64,000 bases of DNA from Jiella avicenniae (GTDB taxonomy: Bacteria > Pseudomonadota > Alphaproteobacteria > Rhizobiales > Rhizobiaceae): NCBI RefSeq assembly GCF_021390325.1, contig NZ_JAJUWU010000026.1, positions 19,647 to 83,646 of the forward strand. Direction: 5' to 3'. Each line of letters starts with the position of its first letter. The stretch's first letter is position 1. Both the position numbers and the translations under genes were made by a program. The notes under the pieces are model-generated. The model did not search any database. It was not told where the DNA came from and saw only the letters and a program-made list of their open reading frames with translations. Positions 17,796-26,569 of the stretch are shown here, piece after piece.

Positions 17796-18200
17796 ATGAT
17801 CCTTCCGAACGGTACGATCGTCGCCGTCGCCGACGGCACGAGCCTGACACTCTTCCGCAATCGTGCGGCGGAGCCCCAGATCGATCTGGTCGCCTATGAC
17901 GACCCGGACATCGCTTCGAAGAATCCGGGATCGGGAGGGCGCCATCGCCAGAGTTCGGCCAATCCGGATTCCGATCGCGGGGCGGAAGACGGCTTTGCGG
18001 CGGGCGCCGCCGACTATCTCAATCACATGGCGATCGAAGGGGCCCTCGATCATCTGTTCCTCATCGCCGACCCCCGCACGCTCGGGGAACTGCGCAGACA
18101 CTTCCACCCGAAACTTCGGTCCAAGGTCGTCGGCGAGTTGCACAAGGACCTCGTCGCCCATCCGGTCGAAGACGTCGTGAAGGCAATTCTTCACGCCTGA
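17796..18200 (+). CDS. Host attachment protein family (baeRF-like)
   Basis: A 134-residue protein of the host-attachment family first noticed near Agrobacterium attachment genes. Visible features: an N-terminal strand LPNGTIVAVADGTSLTLFRN, then YDDPDIASKNPGSGGRHRQSS, FAAGAADYLNHMAIEGALDHLFLIADPRTLGELR, and KLRSKVVGELHKDLVAHPVEDV. This is a bacterial and archaeal Rossmann-like relative of eukaryotic release-factor domains; many members occur in stress-gene clusters and no enzymatic role is settled. The ATG has GGAG at 9 bases. It is followed after 45 bp by a cytochrome c gene. Confidence 0.85.
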   Translation: MILPNGTIVAVADGTSLTLFRNRAAEPQIDLVAYDDPDIASKNPGSGGRHRQSSANPDSDRGAEDGFAAGAADYLNHMAIEGALDHLFLIADPRTLGELRRHFHPKLRSKVVGELHKDLVAHPVEDVVKAILHA

Positions 18201-18245
18201 GCGGACGTACGCCTCCACTCGCGGCGAACAACATGGACAGGGCCA

Positions 18246-18557
18246 ATGCACCGACTTGGTTTCGCGTTGATCGTCAGCTCCCTGGCATTGGGTGTCGCGC
18301 ATGCCCAGCCGAAGGGGGATCCCGCGGCGGGCAAGCGCATCGCCGAGCGCTGGTGCGCCGGTTGCCACATCGTTTCGCCGCAGCAGCGGACCGGCAGCGC
18401 GGACGTCCTGACATTCGAGGCCATCGCCGAGAAAAGCGGCGGCGACCGCGATTCTCTGGCGTCCTTTCTCACCGATCCCCACCCGGTCATGGCCGATATC
18501 GGCCTGACGCGCCGCGAGGTCGGCGATCTCGTCGCCTATATCGACAGCCTCCGCTGA
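18246..18557 (+). CDS. Small periplasmic cytochrome c
   Basis: A 103-residue class I cytochrome c. A Sec signal peptide (HRLGFALIVSSLALGVAHA, cleavage after about residue 20) directs it to the periplasm; haem is bound by Cys37-Ala-Gly-Cys40-His41, and the sixth ligand is probably the methionine in HPVMADIGL. The ending DLVAYIDSLR is the usual C-terminal helix. It may carry electrons under microaerobic conditions, as suggested by the surrounding FNR/FixK boxes, but has no box of its own and may be read with the host-attachment gene. It converges with the universal stress gene. Confidence 0.93.
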   Translation: MHRLGFALIVSSLALGVAHAQPKGDPAAGKRIAERWCAGCHIVSPQQRTGSADVLTFEAIAEKSGGDRDSLASFLTDPHPVMADIGLTRREVGDLVAYIDSLR

Positions 18558-18630
18558 CCGGCCGGTCGTGCGCTGGCACGACGACCGAGACGTCGGCGTC
18601 CGAATCCCACCTCGGCCGGAGTTCGAATGG

Positions 18631-18660
18631 CCCCCGGCCGAAGCGCACTTCGGTCGGGGG
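18631..18660. terminator. Hairpin between convergent genes
   Basis: Arms CCCCCGGCCGAAG (18631-18643) and CTTCGGTCGGGGG (18648-18660) form a 13-bp stem with one G-T wobble and a CGCA loop, 12 bp from the end of the universal stress gene. A second inverted repeat (GTCGTGC, GCTG, GCACGAC) lies at 18565-18582 just after the cytochrome gene. No T-run follows, so termination could rely on the stem or on Rho. Confidence 0.55.
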
Positions 18661-18672
18661 TCACGCTCTCGA

Positions 18673-19506
18673 TCAGCGCGCCAGAAGCAGCGGGATCGGA
18701 GGGTTCTCGATCATCGAGCGGGTGACGCCGCCGAAAATCCGTTCGCGCCACCGCGAATGGCCGTAGGCGCCCATGACGATCATCTCCGCCGAGACGTCGC
18801 CGGCATGCTGACGGATCACGTCGGCCACCGGCCTGCCACCGCTCGGCAGGCGGTCGACCGTCACCTTGGCGCCGTGACGGGCGAGATAGGCGGCGACCTC
18901 GGCTCCCGGCTCCGGGCCGGCCTCGGAGGTGGTCGCCTGGGGATCCACCATGACGATCCGGACATCGTCGGCCGCGCCGAGGATTTCCGCCGCCTCGTAG
19001 ACGGCGCGGGCGGACTCGGGCGTCGAGGACCAGGCGACGACGGCCGTCTTCGGTCGAAGGGTCGGGCTGGCGCCCTTGGGAAGGATCAGGAGGGGACGTC
19101 CGCTCCCGAAGAGAGCTCCGTCGAGGACCACCTCGGCGAGATAGCCGTCCGCGGCGAGTTCGGGGCCGACGAGCACGAGATCGGCATAGCGGGCCCGACG
19201 GGCGACGGCCTGTGCGATCATGGCGTGCTCGTGATGGGCGGTATCGATGTCGGCGGACAGATCGGCCCGGGCGAAGCGCGCCTCGAAGCTTTCCATGCGC
19301 TCGCTCAGCCGTCGCATCTGGTCGCGCTGCTCTTCGAGCCAGTAGTCGGCGCCCACCGCCGCCTCGCCGACCGGCGGTGGTGGGCTGATGGCCGCAAGGA
19401 GAATGGAAAGGTGGACCCTCTCGTCTTCGCAGAGCGATTGAGCCAGGCTGACGTCGGCATCGGAATGGTCCACTCCGATGACGCCGAGGATTGTCTTGAA
19501 ACGCAT
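18673..19506 (-). CDS. Universal stress protein, tandem-domain
   Basis: A 277-residue protein with two UspA-like domains. The first (residues 1-145) begins KTILGVIGVDHSDADVSLAQ and ends with LLILPKGA; the second (150-277) begins KTAVVAWSSTPESARAVYEA and holds the ATP-binding pattern MGAYGHSRWRERIFGGVT, then PPIPLLLAR. The first domain lacks the glycine-rich loop, so only the second probably binds ATP. Such proteins support survival under energy or oxygen stress. A relaxed FixK-type box is centred 83 bp before the start, closely like the geometry of the alcohol dehydrogenase promoter. Confidence 0.92.
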   Translation of the reverse strand: MRFKTILGVIGVDHSDADVSLAQSLCEDERVHLSILLAAISPPPPVGEAAVGADYWLEEQRDQMRRLSERMESFEARFARADLSADIDTAHHEHAMIAQAVARRARYADLVLVGPELAADGYLAEVVLDGALFGSGRPLLILPKGASPTLRPKTAVVAWSSTPESARAVYEAAEILGAADDVRIVMVDPQATTSEAGPEPGAEVAAYLARHGAKVTVDRLPSGGRPVADVIRQHAGDVSAEMIVMGAYGHSRWRERIFGGVTRSMIENPPIPLLLAR

Positions 19507-20059
19507 GGTTCGCCTCCGTTCCGCTTGCGGGCGATCCCGTCAAGCTTCGAGGCGAGACTAGACCCGGTCGCGGGCAACGATGTTGCGCCAGATCAATTCT
19601 CGGCCGGTCTTTTGCCGATCGCTCCGGCTCGACCCCGGCATCCGACGGAGCGAACGTTCGATCTTTTCCAATGAGCACATCGGCGGGACGGTGGAGAACG
19701 GCGTGGACATCGCCGCCGAGGCGATGGGCCGTGTGGTCCGCGAAGCGGCGCGATCGCCGATGAAGCCATCTCCAGGGCGCGCAGATTACGATCCGGTTTA
19801 CGCGACGATAAGCAATCCTTTGTTTGGCAACCTTGGGAAATCCCCGTAGCGTCACCATGCGCGAAAGGGATGAGCGACGACATCGTCCGTTGGGACGGCA
19901 AAGCACTTGCAGGATGGGGCCATTCATCGCGCCTTCAGATTGAATTCTGTCCGATAAAAGCTTGATTTCGCAGTATGAATGCAAACAATACAGTCAGTAA
20001 TTTTTAAAGTCTGGCGGATAAACGTAGGTCCTGGGTCGATTTTACCTCTGGGTATTTCC
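19507..20059. other. Gene-free stretch between universal stress and chemoreceptor genes
   Basis: About 550 bp holding the promoter of the leftward stress gene near its left end and, on the right, an AT-richer segment (about 19920-20050) probably carrying the chemoreceptor promoter. No protein-like frame or RNA structure was recognised. Confidence 0.4.
19583..19596. promoter_or_regulatory. FixK-type box, relaxed match
   Basis: TTGC, six bases, TCAA matches the relaxed FixK pattern. Placed 77-90 bp before the universal stress start, leaving room for a promoter at the usual -41 spacing and a leader of about 40 nt. Confidence 0.5.
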
Positions 20060-21988
20060 ATGCAAATCCGCCTCGCCACCCGTCTCTTGGTCTTTTCGAC
20101 AGCGGTCGGGATCGCCATCGCCGTATCGGGAGCCGTCAGCTGGCTCGAATTTCGTCAGGTCTCCGTGGGCGGCCCGATCTATGGCGAGATCATCGAGTCC
20201 AAGGATCTCCTCGCCGACATTCTGCCGCCGCCCAACTATGTCATCGAAGCTTTCCTCGATGCCACTCTCGCTCATCAAGACCGGCTGGCGCCGGAGGATG
20301 CGGCGCGCAGGCTCGTGATCCTGAAAGATCAATACGGCGACCGCATCGCGCATTGGCAGACTTCCGCGATGCCGGCGAACATCAAGGGTTTCGTTCAGCA
20401 GTCGGACGCGATCGTTCAGCCGTTCTGGCGCACGATCGAGCAACGTTTCCTGCCGGCCCTGAGGCAGCAAGACGCTGCAGCGGCCGATGCCGCATACGAG
20501 GAGATCGATGAGCTCTACAGAAAACATCGCGCCGTCATCGATCAGTTGGTCGAGGCGGCCAATGCATTGAGCGCCGATCTCGAGGCTCGCTCTCGGGAGA
20601 GTGTCACCCGAGCGACGACCCTCCTTGTCGGTTCGGCCTTCCTTGCCTTCCTGATCCTTGCCTATGGCGCCTGGTCGTTGCGCCTGCAGCTGATCCGTCC
20701 GCTCATCGCCCTGACAGGAGGTATGCGCCGGCTGGCAGACGGGCATGTCGAAGATCAGCCGTTGTTCCATTCCCGCCGCGACGAAGTGGGCGAGATGGCT
20801 CGGGCGCTCGACGGATTTCGCGAGGCCGAACGTGCCAAGCGTGAGCTTTCCCGCCAGTCGCAAGCCCAGCAGACCGAGATTGAACAGCGCCAGAGTGCCG
20901 ACAAGGTTCGCGAACGGAGCGAACGCGAGGCGCTGCAGGCGTTCGTCGCCGAGATCGAGACGGGGTTTGCCGGTCTGTCCAACGGGGATCTCACGGTGCG
21001 CATGGCGAGGCCGGTTGCGCCCGCCTACGAACCGATCCGTCGCAAGTTCAACGACAGTATCACCAAGCTGGAAAATGCGATCGAGCAGGTCGTCCGTGCC
21101 ACCGGGCAGATCCGGGCGGGCCTTGCCGAGATCAACACCGCATCGAACGACCTCGCCCATCGCACCGAGCAGCAGGCTGCTTCCATCGAGGAAACAGTCG
21201 CTGCGCTGTCCGAAATCACGCAAGCCGTCAACCGGACTGCAGAGGGTGCCAACCGTGCCCAGACATCTGCGGTGACGGCGCGCAGCAATGCGGCAAAGGG
21301 CGGGGAGATCGTTGGCCAGGCGGTCGTGGCAATCACGAGGATCGAGAAGTCGTCAGAGGAGATCAACAGGATCATTTCGGTCATCGACGAGATTGCCTTT
21401 CAGACGAATCTCCTCGCTCTCAACGCCGGCGTGGAAGCGGCACGAGCAGGTGAGGCCGGCAAGGGGTTCACCGTCGTCGCGCAGGAGGTACGTGGTCTCG
21501 CCCAGCGCTCCGCCGAGGCTGCCAAAGAGATCAAGGGCCTGATCACGGCCTCGCGCCAGGAGGTGGAAAGCGGGGTCGAGCTCGTCACCGCCTCGGGCGA
21601 GTCGCTGCAGGAAATCATGGCGCAGGTCAGCGAAACGGCCGAGATCATCGCGCGCATCGCCGCCAGTGCCGGCGAGCAGGCCGTCAGCTTGCGCGAGGTG
21701 GCGGGCGCCGCCGATCAGATGGATAAGGTCACGCAGCAGAATGCCGCCATGGTGGAGCAGGCGACGGCCGCCAGCCGGACCCTGTCCAAAGAGACCGACC
21801 AGCTTTCCGATCTGATGGGGCAGTTCAAAACGGCTGCCGGTCCGTCGCGCCAGACCGGACGGGTCTCCGGCGGGAGGGCGGAGAGTCCCGGCTCTTCGAC
21901 GGTCGTGCAATTCAAATCGGCCGGGACGGGAGGTGCAGCGCGCATGCAGAAGCCGGTCCACGCGGACGTTGAATGGGCGGAATTCTGA
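20060..21988 (+). CDS. Methyl-accepting chemotaxis protein
   Basis: A 642-residue chemoreceptor. A first membrane helix ([19 protein letters not shown], about residues 9-29), a periplasmic helical domain of about 155 residues without a recognised ligand motif, a second helix ([18 protein letters not shown], about 190-210), a HAMP domain, and a long cytoplasmic coiled coil. The hairpin tip that contacts CheA and CheW is [20 protein letters not shown] (about residue 445). The C-terminus EWAEF is an aromatic pentapeptide resembling the tether that recruits CheR or CheB. The ATG at 20060 is chosen because it starts directly before the membrane anchor; an upstream start would add 27 unusual residues. 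Ligand unknown. Confidence 0.93.
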   Translation: MQIRLATRLLVFSTAVGIAIAVSGAVSWLEFRQVSVGGPIYGEIIESKDLLADILPPPNYVIEAFLDATLAHQDRLAPEDAARRLVILKDQYGDRIAHWQTSAMPANIKGFVQQSDAIVQPFWRTIEQRFLPALRQQDAAAADAAYEEIDELYRKHRAVIDQLVEAANALSADLEARSRESVTRATTLLVGSAFLAFLILAYGAWSLRLQLIRPLIALTGGMRRLADGHVEDQPLFHSRRDEVGEMARALDGFREAERAKRELSRQSQAQQTEIEQRQSADKVRERSEREALQAFVAEIETGFAGLSNGDLTVRMARPVAPAYEPIRRKFNDSITKLENAIEQVVRATGQIRAGLAEINTASNDLAHRTEQQAASIEETVAALSEITQAVNRTAEGANRAQTSAVTARSNAAKGGEIVGQAVVAITRIEKSSEEINRIISVIDEIAFQTNLLALNAGVEAARAGEAGKGFTVVAQEVRGLAQRSAEAAKEIKGLITASRQEVESGVELVTASGESLQEIMAQVSETAEIIARIAASAGEQAVSLREVAGAADQMDKVTQQNAAMVEQATAASRTLSKETDQLSDLMGQFKTAAGPSRQTGRVSGGRAESPGSSTVVQFKSAGTGGAARMQKPVHADVEWAEF

Positions 21989-22295
21989 GCGCCTCGGGGC
22001 ACGGTAGGAAACCGGGCCCCAAACTCCAGGCCCCGTTGAGCCGTCACCCGTAGCATCGACGACCGACAGTCGGCGGAACACGAATTGCATGCGCCGAGGA
22101 ATACCGTGACGGTTTCCGCCTTGGTCAGATGATCCCGCTTCGGCGTCATCAAGCGCGCAACCGTTCTGGCTGAGGGAACTCTGCGGCGTTCGGCACCAGC
22201 CCGGCAGCCCGCTTGCAACCCCGTCACGACCGAACCGTCATTGATGCGGGGTTCGCCGGTCCCGTCCAGGGATCGGAGGAGACCTGACGTCGCGG
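21989..22295. other. Gene-free stretch after the chemoreceptor
   Basis: About 305 bp between the convergent chemoreceptor and LysR genes. I see no gene, strong hairpin or repeat in it. Confidence 0.35.
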
Positions 22296-23204
22296 TCACC
22301 AGTCCTGCGATCGGTCCTTCAGGCAGGCCGCCAGATAGTCGATCCAGGCGCGAACCTTAGCGGTCGGCCGTCTGGTCGGATGCGTGATCGCGTGGATCGC
22401 GCCCATGTCGGCGAGCGGGCGGTCGAGCGCGATCTCCACGAGCCGTCCATTGGCGAGGGCGTTCGCAGCGATGAAGCGCGGACCGTAGACGATGCCTTGC
22501 CCGCCGATGGCGGCGGTCACCAGCGCGTCGCCGTTGTCGGCGGCGAGCGAGCCCGCGACCGGCACGCGGATTTCGCCGTCGCGGCCGAACCGCCAGACCC
22601 TGTCCGAGGCCGTATCCGACAAGGTGTAGCTCAGGCAGTCGTGGTCGCGGAGCTCGGCCACGGAACGAGGCACGCCTTTCCGACGCAGATAGTCCGGTGC
22701 GGCGCAGACCACGAGGCGAACATCGGCGAGCTTGCGGGCGAGAAGGCCGCTGTCGGCAAGCCGCCCGATCCGCACGGCCATGTCCCACCGCTCTTCCAGA
22801 AGGTCGACGGTGCGGTCGTTCAGACCCAGCTCGATCCTGACGCCCGGATGCCGCGCGGCGAAGCCCGGCATGAGGGACGCAAGATGCAGCGCGCCGAACG
22901 CGGCGGGCGCCGAGACGCGAACCAGCCCCTCGACCAGCACCGTGCGCGCCGACGCCTCGGCTTCCGCCTCGGCGAGGTCCGCCAAGAGCCGCTCGGCGCG
23001 CTCGAGAAATGCCGCGCCCGCCTCGGTCAGCGACAGCCGCCGCGTCGTGCGCCGCACGAGCGTGGTGCCGAGCCTTGCCTCGAGCGCCTCGAGATGGCGC
23101 GCGGCCATGGCGGGCGACATCCGCAGCCCACGAGCGGCCGCAGACAGGCTGCCCGTCCGTATCGCGCGCACGAACACCTCCAGTCCGGCCAGCCGATCCG
23201 CCAT
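22296..23204 (-). CDS. LysR family transcriptional regulator
   Basis: A 302-residue regulator. The N-terminal helix-turn-helix covers about residues 5-62 (AVRAIRTGSLSAAARGL-like, ALEARLGTTLVRRTTRRLSLTEAG); the rest is the two-lobe effector domain. A GGGAG site lies 7 bases before the ATG. It diverges across 89 bp from a dioxygenase-family gene that begins a four-gene rightward set ending in a phenolic acid decarboxylase. It therefore probably controls that set, with an aromatic or quinone-like inducer as inference only. Confidence 0.93.
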   Translation of the reverse strand: MADRLAGLEVFVRAIRTGSLSAAARGLRMSPAMAARHLEALEARLGTTLVRRTTRRLSLTEAGAAFLERAERLLADLAEAEAEASARTVLVEGLVRVSAPAAFGALHLASLMPGFAARHPGVRIELGLNDRTVDLLEERWDMAVRIGRLADSGLLARKLADVRLVVCAAPDYLRRKGVPRSVAELRDHDCLSYTLSDTASDRVWRFGRDGEIRVPVAGSLAADNGDALVTAAIGGQGIVYGPRFIAANALANGRLVEIALDRPLADMGAIHAITHPTRRPTAKVRAWIDYLAACLKDRSQDW

Positions 23205-23216
23205 TTCCTACTCCCA

Positions 23217-23235
23217 TGCAAAACTGTTCCTTGCA
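23217..23235. promoter_or_regulatory. Candidate LysR operator
   Basis: TGCAA (23217-23221) and TTGCA (23231-23235) form a 5-bp inverted repeat with a 9-bp spacer inside the short divergent promoter. The dyad size is typical of LysR recognition sites. Confidence 0.4.
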
Positions 23236-23293
23236 GGGGCTGCATTATCACGGCTGACGAAGGGGTCCATATTCACGGGCAGAGGAAAAGACC

Positions 23294-24106
23294 ATGACCA
23301 ACGAGCCATTCACCACCCACCGGCAGCCGGCGCTGTTCATTCCCCATGGCGGCGGGCCATGCTTCTTCATGGACGATCCGCGCGGCACATGGGCCGGCAT
23401 GGCAGCGTTTCTCCGCAGTCTGCCTGATCGCCTGCCCGAGACGCCGAAAGCGATCCTCGTCGTCTCCGGTCATTGGGAGACAGAGGGCTTCGCCTTGACG
23501 GGCACTTCCGCGCCCGGCCTCATCTACGATTATTACGGCTTTCCCCCGCATACCTACCAGTTGCGCTATGACGCGCCGGGCGCTCCCGAACTGGCGAAGC
23601 GGGCAACGGGATTGCTGAAAGATGCAGGCCTCGCCGCTCACGTCGATCCGGAGCGTGGACTCGATCACGGTGCGTTCGTTCCGCTGATGGTCGCCTTTCC
23701 GTCCGCCGCGATCCCGGTGGTGGAGATGTCGGTCGAGCGATCGCTCGATCCGGCGCTCAACGTCGCTGCCGGGCAGGCGCTCGCGCCGCTGCGCGACGAA
23801 GGCGTGCTGATCGTCGGCTCCGGCATGAGCTTCCACAACATGCGCGGCTACGGCGACCCTCGCTCCACTGCCCCGTCCGAAGCCTTCGATGCATGGCTGA
23901 CCGACACGATGGAGCTGCGCGGCGAAGCGCGTGCTCGGGCGCTTGAACAGTGGGGGGAAGCACCGGCTGCCCGGTTCGCCCATCCCGAGGCGGAGCACCT
24001 TCTCCCGCTGATGGTGGCGGCTGGTGCGGCAGGGGACGCGGCCGGAACGAAAATCTATGGCGAGCACGTCCTCGAAACCGCGATCTCCGGTTTCCGCTTC
24101 GATTGA
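23294..24106 (+). CDS. Class III extradiol dioxygenase family protein (DODA-type)
   Basis: A 270-residue member of the DODA/LigB-like family. Expected metal ligands are seen at His18 (LFIPHGGGP), His60 (VVSGHWE) and in the C-terminal HPEAEHLLPL; His125 in GLDHGAFVPL is the family's catalytic histidine. The family includes DOPA 4,5-dioxygenase-like enzymes that open catechol rings and homologues acting on small aromatics. GAGG lies upstream of the ATG. It is the first gene of a set with an NAD(P)-binding oxidoreductase, DoxX and phenolic acid decarboxylase, divergent from a LysR gene. Its substrate is not known. Confidence 0.88.
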   Translation: MTNEPFTTHRQPALFIPHGGGPCFFMDDPRGTWAGMAAFLRSLPDRLPETPKAILVVSGHWETEGFALTGTSAPGLIYDYYGFPPHTYQLRYDAPGAPELAKRATGLLKDAGLAAHVDPERGLDHGAFVPLMVAFPSAAIPVVEMSVERSLDPALNVAAGQALAPLRDEGVLIVGSGMSFHNMRGYGDPRSTAPSEAFDAWLTDTMELRGEARARALEQWGEAPAARFAHPEAEHLLPLMVAAGAAGDAAGTKIYGEHVLETAISGFRFD

Positions 24107-24132
24107 ACCATACAACCCAGAGGAACGATGAC

Positions 24133-24741
24133 ATGAAGATCGCGCTGATCGGCGCGTCCGGCAATGCCGGTTCGCGCATTTTGAAGGAGCTGTCCGATCG
24201 CGGGCATGCCATCACGGCCATCGCCCGGGGCCCTGCGCGGATCGCGTCGCTCCCCGGCGTCGTCTCCATGGCCGCCGACATCAACGATACGGCCGGACTG
24301 ACCGACGCGATCGCCGGTCACGACGTCGTGGTGAGTGCGCTGCGTTTCGCGCAAACCGACGCGCCCGCCCTGATCGCGGCCGTGAAGGCGGCGAGGCCCG
24401 AACGCTACCTCGTGGTCGGCGGCGCCGGCAGCCTGGAAGTGGGTCCCGGCATGCGGCTGGTCGACACGCCGGACTTTCCCGATGCCTACAAGCCCGAAGC
24501 GCTGGGGGGCGTCGCCTTCCTCGATCTGCTGCGAGCCGAGCCGGAGCTCGACTGGACCTTCCTGTCGCCGTCGGCCGCGTTCGTCCCCGGCGAGCGGACC
24601 GGTCGTTTCCGTCTGGGCGGCGACGAACTCCTCGTCGGCGACGAGGGCAGCAGCATCTCGTTCGAGGATTTCGCCGTCGCGCTCGCCGACGAGATCGAAG
24701 CGCCGGCGCATCGCCGACAGCGGTTCACCGTCGGCTATTGA
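24133..24741 (+). CDS. NAD(P)-binding oxidoreductase, atypical SDR (NmrA/BVR-B-like)
   Basis: A 202-residue Rossmann-fold protein. The nucleotide-binding loop is IALIGASGNAGSRILKEL; VVGGAGSLEV and DWTFLSPSAAF are typical of the atypical SDR group related to biliverdin reductase B and NmrA, which lacks the classic YxxxK active site. Such proteins reduce quinones or flavins or sense redox state. The ATG follows GAGGAA at 9 bases. It lies 26 bp after the dioxygenase-family gene and about 90 bp before DoxX, so an operon is likely. Confidence 0.87.
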   Translation: MKIALIGASGNAGSRILKELSDRGHAITAIARGPARIASLPGVVSMAADINDTAGLTDAIAGHDVVVSALRFAQTDAPALIAAVKAARPERYLVVGGAGSLEVGPGMRLVDTPDFPDAYKPEALGGVAFLDLLRAEPELDWTFLSPSAAFVPGERTGRFRLGGDELLVGDEGSSISFEDFAVALADEIEAPAHRRQRFTVGY

Positions 24742-24828
24742 GCGGCGACGCCCGCATCGCTCGACACGCCGCTCCATGGCTTACGGGCGCCGACCCGCCC
24801 CACCAAAATTTCAACGTCGGGAACGATC

Positions 24829-25239
24829 ATGAACGACACGTCTTCGCCTTCGTCCAAAATCGCCGCCTTGGCGCCGAGCCTTCTTTCCGTGCTGCGGATC
24901 GTCGTGGGCCTTCTCTTCCTCGCCCACGGCATCGTCAAGCTGTTCGGCTTCCCCGAGGGCGCACAGCCCGGACAGGTGGCGCTGTTCAGCCTGTTCGGCC
25001 TTGCCGGCGTGTTGGAGTTCGTCGGCGGCATCGCGATCGTCGCGGGCCTCTTCACGCGTCCCGTCGCCTTCCTGCTGTCGGGCGAGATGGCTTTCGCCTA
25101 TTTCATCGCCCATGCGCCGCAGGGCTTCTTTCCCGGTGTCAACGGTGGCGAGGCGGCCATCCTGTTTTGCTTCGTGTTCCTCTATCTCGCAGCGGCCGGT
25201 GCAGGCCCATGGAGCCTCGACGCCATCCGTCGGACCTAA
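24829..25239 (+). CDS. DoxX family membrane protein
   Basis: A 136-residue inner-membrane protein of four helices. The first holds SVLRIVVGLLFLAHGIVKLFG, the DoxX pattern; then VALFSLFGLAGVLEFVGGI, PVAFLLSGEMAFAYFIAH and an AILFCFVFLYLAAAGAG helix. DoxX relatives work with quinones or in oxidative stress defence; catalysis is unproven for this subgroup. It is the third gene of the LysR-linked set, and 28 bp separate it from the decarboxylase gene. Confidence 0.9.
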   Translation: MNDTSSPSSKIAALAPSLLSVLRIVVGLLFLAHGIVKLFGFPEGAQPGQVALFSLFGLAGVLEFVGGIAIVAGLFTRPVAFLLSGEMAFAYFIAHAPQGFFPGVNGGEAAILFCFVFLYLAAAGAGPWSLDAIRRT

Positions 25240-25267
25240 TTTCCCCATTCATCGAAGGAATCGTGTC

Positions 25268-25798
25268 ATGACCGATCACGCCAACTCCGGCGAGCCCGAC
25301 CAGGACTTCTCGGACTTCGTCGGCCTCCACTTCATCTATACCTACGCCAACGGCTGGAAATACGAGTGGTATGCGCGCAGCGAGACCTCCTGCGATTATC
25401 GCATTCACCATGGCCTGGTCGGAGGCCGTTGGGTGACCGACCAGCCGATGACGCTGGTAAGACTGGCCGGGAAGATGTTCAAGGTGGACTGGCACGAGCC
25501 CACCGGCACCTCCGTCAGCCTCTACTTCGATCTGGGCCGCCGTCTGATTCACGGCACCATCTTCTTCCCGCAGTGGATCGCGGGAGACGGCGGCCATCCC
25601 GAAAAGACGATCTGCTATCAGAACGAGTTCATCGAGGACATGCAGCGCTTCCGCGATGAAGGCCCGTCCTATCCGTTCGTCATCATCTCCGAGTTCGCCG
25701 AGATCACCTTCATGGAGCAGCGCGGCGCCGACAACGACGAGGTCATCAGCCAAGCTCCCGGTCAGTTGCCGGACGGTTACGTCGAGCGCACCAACTAG
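25268..25798 (+). CDS. padC: Phenolic acid decarboxylase
   Basis: A 176-residue enzyme closely resembling Bacillus PadC: FVGLHFIYTYANGWKYEWY, DYRIHHGLVGGRWVTDQP, VSLYFDLG, IHGTIFFPQWI, ICYQNEFI and EFAEITFMEQRGADNDEVIS are all conserved blocks in order. PadC decarboxylates p-coumarate and ferulate without cofactor to 4-vinylphenol and 4-vinylguaiacol; the conserved tyrosine and glutamate of the barrel lie in these blocks. AAGGA lies 8 bases before the ATG. It ends the LysR/DODA/SDR/DoxX set. A separate oxidative hydroxycinnamate cluster starts less than 1 kb further on, so the two routes share substrates. Confidence 0.93.
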   Translation: MTDHANSGEPDQDFSDFVGLHFIYTYANGWKYEWYARSETSCDYRIHHGLVGGRWVTDQPMTLVRLAGKMFKVDWHEPTGTSVSLYFDLGRRLIHGTIFFPQWIAGDGGHPEKTICYQNEFIEDMQRFRDEGPSYPFVIISEFAEITFMEQRGADNDEVISQAPGQLPDGYVERTN

Positions 25799-25809
25799 AC
25801 GTGGATAGT

Positions 25810-25846
25810 CGATAGGTCGTTCCGGTCAATCCGAAGCGGCCTATCG
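25810..25846. terminator. Candidate terminator between convergent padC and vapC
   Basis: CGATAGG (25810-25816) and CCTATCG (25840-25846) form a 7-bp stem with a 23-nt loop, followed by GCGTCTTT. A short stem, so only a modest call. Confidence 0.4.
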
Positions 25847-25885
25847 GCGTCTTTGAGCTCGTTTCGCCGTGCGGGCGATGCCAGC

Positions 25886-26308
25886 TCAATCCTGCCACGG
25901 ATCGATGACGACCACGCCGGCCCCCTCGAAATCACTCACATTGCGGGTGACGACGCTGAGGTCATGCACCAGGGCGGTCGCGGCGATGAGGGCGTCGGCT
26001 TCATTGCGGCGGTCGGGCACATGGAGTTGGGCGCAGCGCGTCGCCACCGCATCGTCGACGGGCAGGATGCGTCCGTCAAATTCAGGACGGACACGGCCGT
26101 CGAGCCAGGATCGCAATCTCCCGCCTTGCGCCGCGTCGCGCCGTTGGACGCTCAGGACGCCCCGCTCCAGTTCGAGAATGGTGATCGCGGAGATGAAAAA
26201 CCGCGTCGCGTCCCGGGCGCCGATCCAGCCGGCCACCTTGGCGTCGGCTTTCCCGTCGCCCAGCTTGCGAAGCTCGGAAATGACGTTGGCGTCGAGGAGA
26301 TAGGTCAA
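25886..26308 (-). CDS. vapC: VapC-type PIN domain toxin
   Basis: A 140-residue PIN-domain endoribonuclease. Conserved acidic residues are visible: Asp7 in TYLLDANVISEL, Glu48 in ITILELERGV, Asp105 in RNEADALIAATAL and the final Asp in VVTRNVSDFEG. These bind Mg2+ or Mn2+ and cleave RNA, often tRNA or rRNA. The start overlaps the antitoxin stop by ATGA, giving coupled translation from the antitoxin gene. Confidence 0.94.
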   Translation of the reverse strand: MTYLLDANVISELRKLGDGKADAKVAGWIGARDATRFFISAITILELERGVLSVQRRDAAQGGRLRSWLDGRVRPEFDGRILPVDDAVATRCAQLHVPDRRNEADALIAATALVHDLSVVTRNVSDFEGAGVVVIDPWQD

Positions 26309-26559
26309 GCCAGATCGATCTCGCGCGGGGCGATGCCGGCGCGCTCCGGCGCAAAGTCGATGTCCGACAATCCCGGCATGGCCAGGGATACGGTGAGATC
26401 GCGATGCTTGCCGGCCAGGCGCTCGAATTCGGCATATGTCATCAGGACGTGAGACGGCTTGCCCCGGTCGGTGATGACGACCGGCCCATCCTTCGCGGCT
26501 TTCTTGGCGCGGCTGACATCCTGGTTCAGATCGCGGCTCGTCAACGTCGTAATGATCAT
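26305..26559 (-). CDS. Antitoxin of the Phd/YefM family
   Basis: An 84-residue antitoxin. The N-terminal DNA-binding domain shows the Phd/YefM pattern (TSRDLNQDVSRAKKAAKDGPV, then ITDRGKPSHVLMTYAEFERL); the C-terminal 30 residues form the toxin-binding tail. Start at 26559 is chosen because an upstream in-frame ATG would lie across the operator. It is paired with the VapC-type toxin by a 4-bp overlap, a less common but known mix of Phd antitoxin with PIN toxin. Autoregulation through the palindrome just upstream is likely. Confidence 0.9.
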   Translation of the reverse strand: MIITTLTSRDLNQDVSRAKKAAKDGPVVITDRGKPSHVLMTYAEFERLAGKHRDLTVSLAMPGLSDIDFAPERAGIAPREIDLA

Positions 26560-26569
26560 GACCGTCTCT

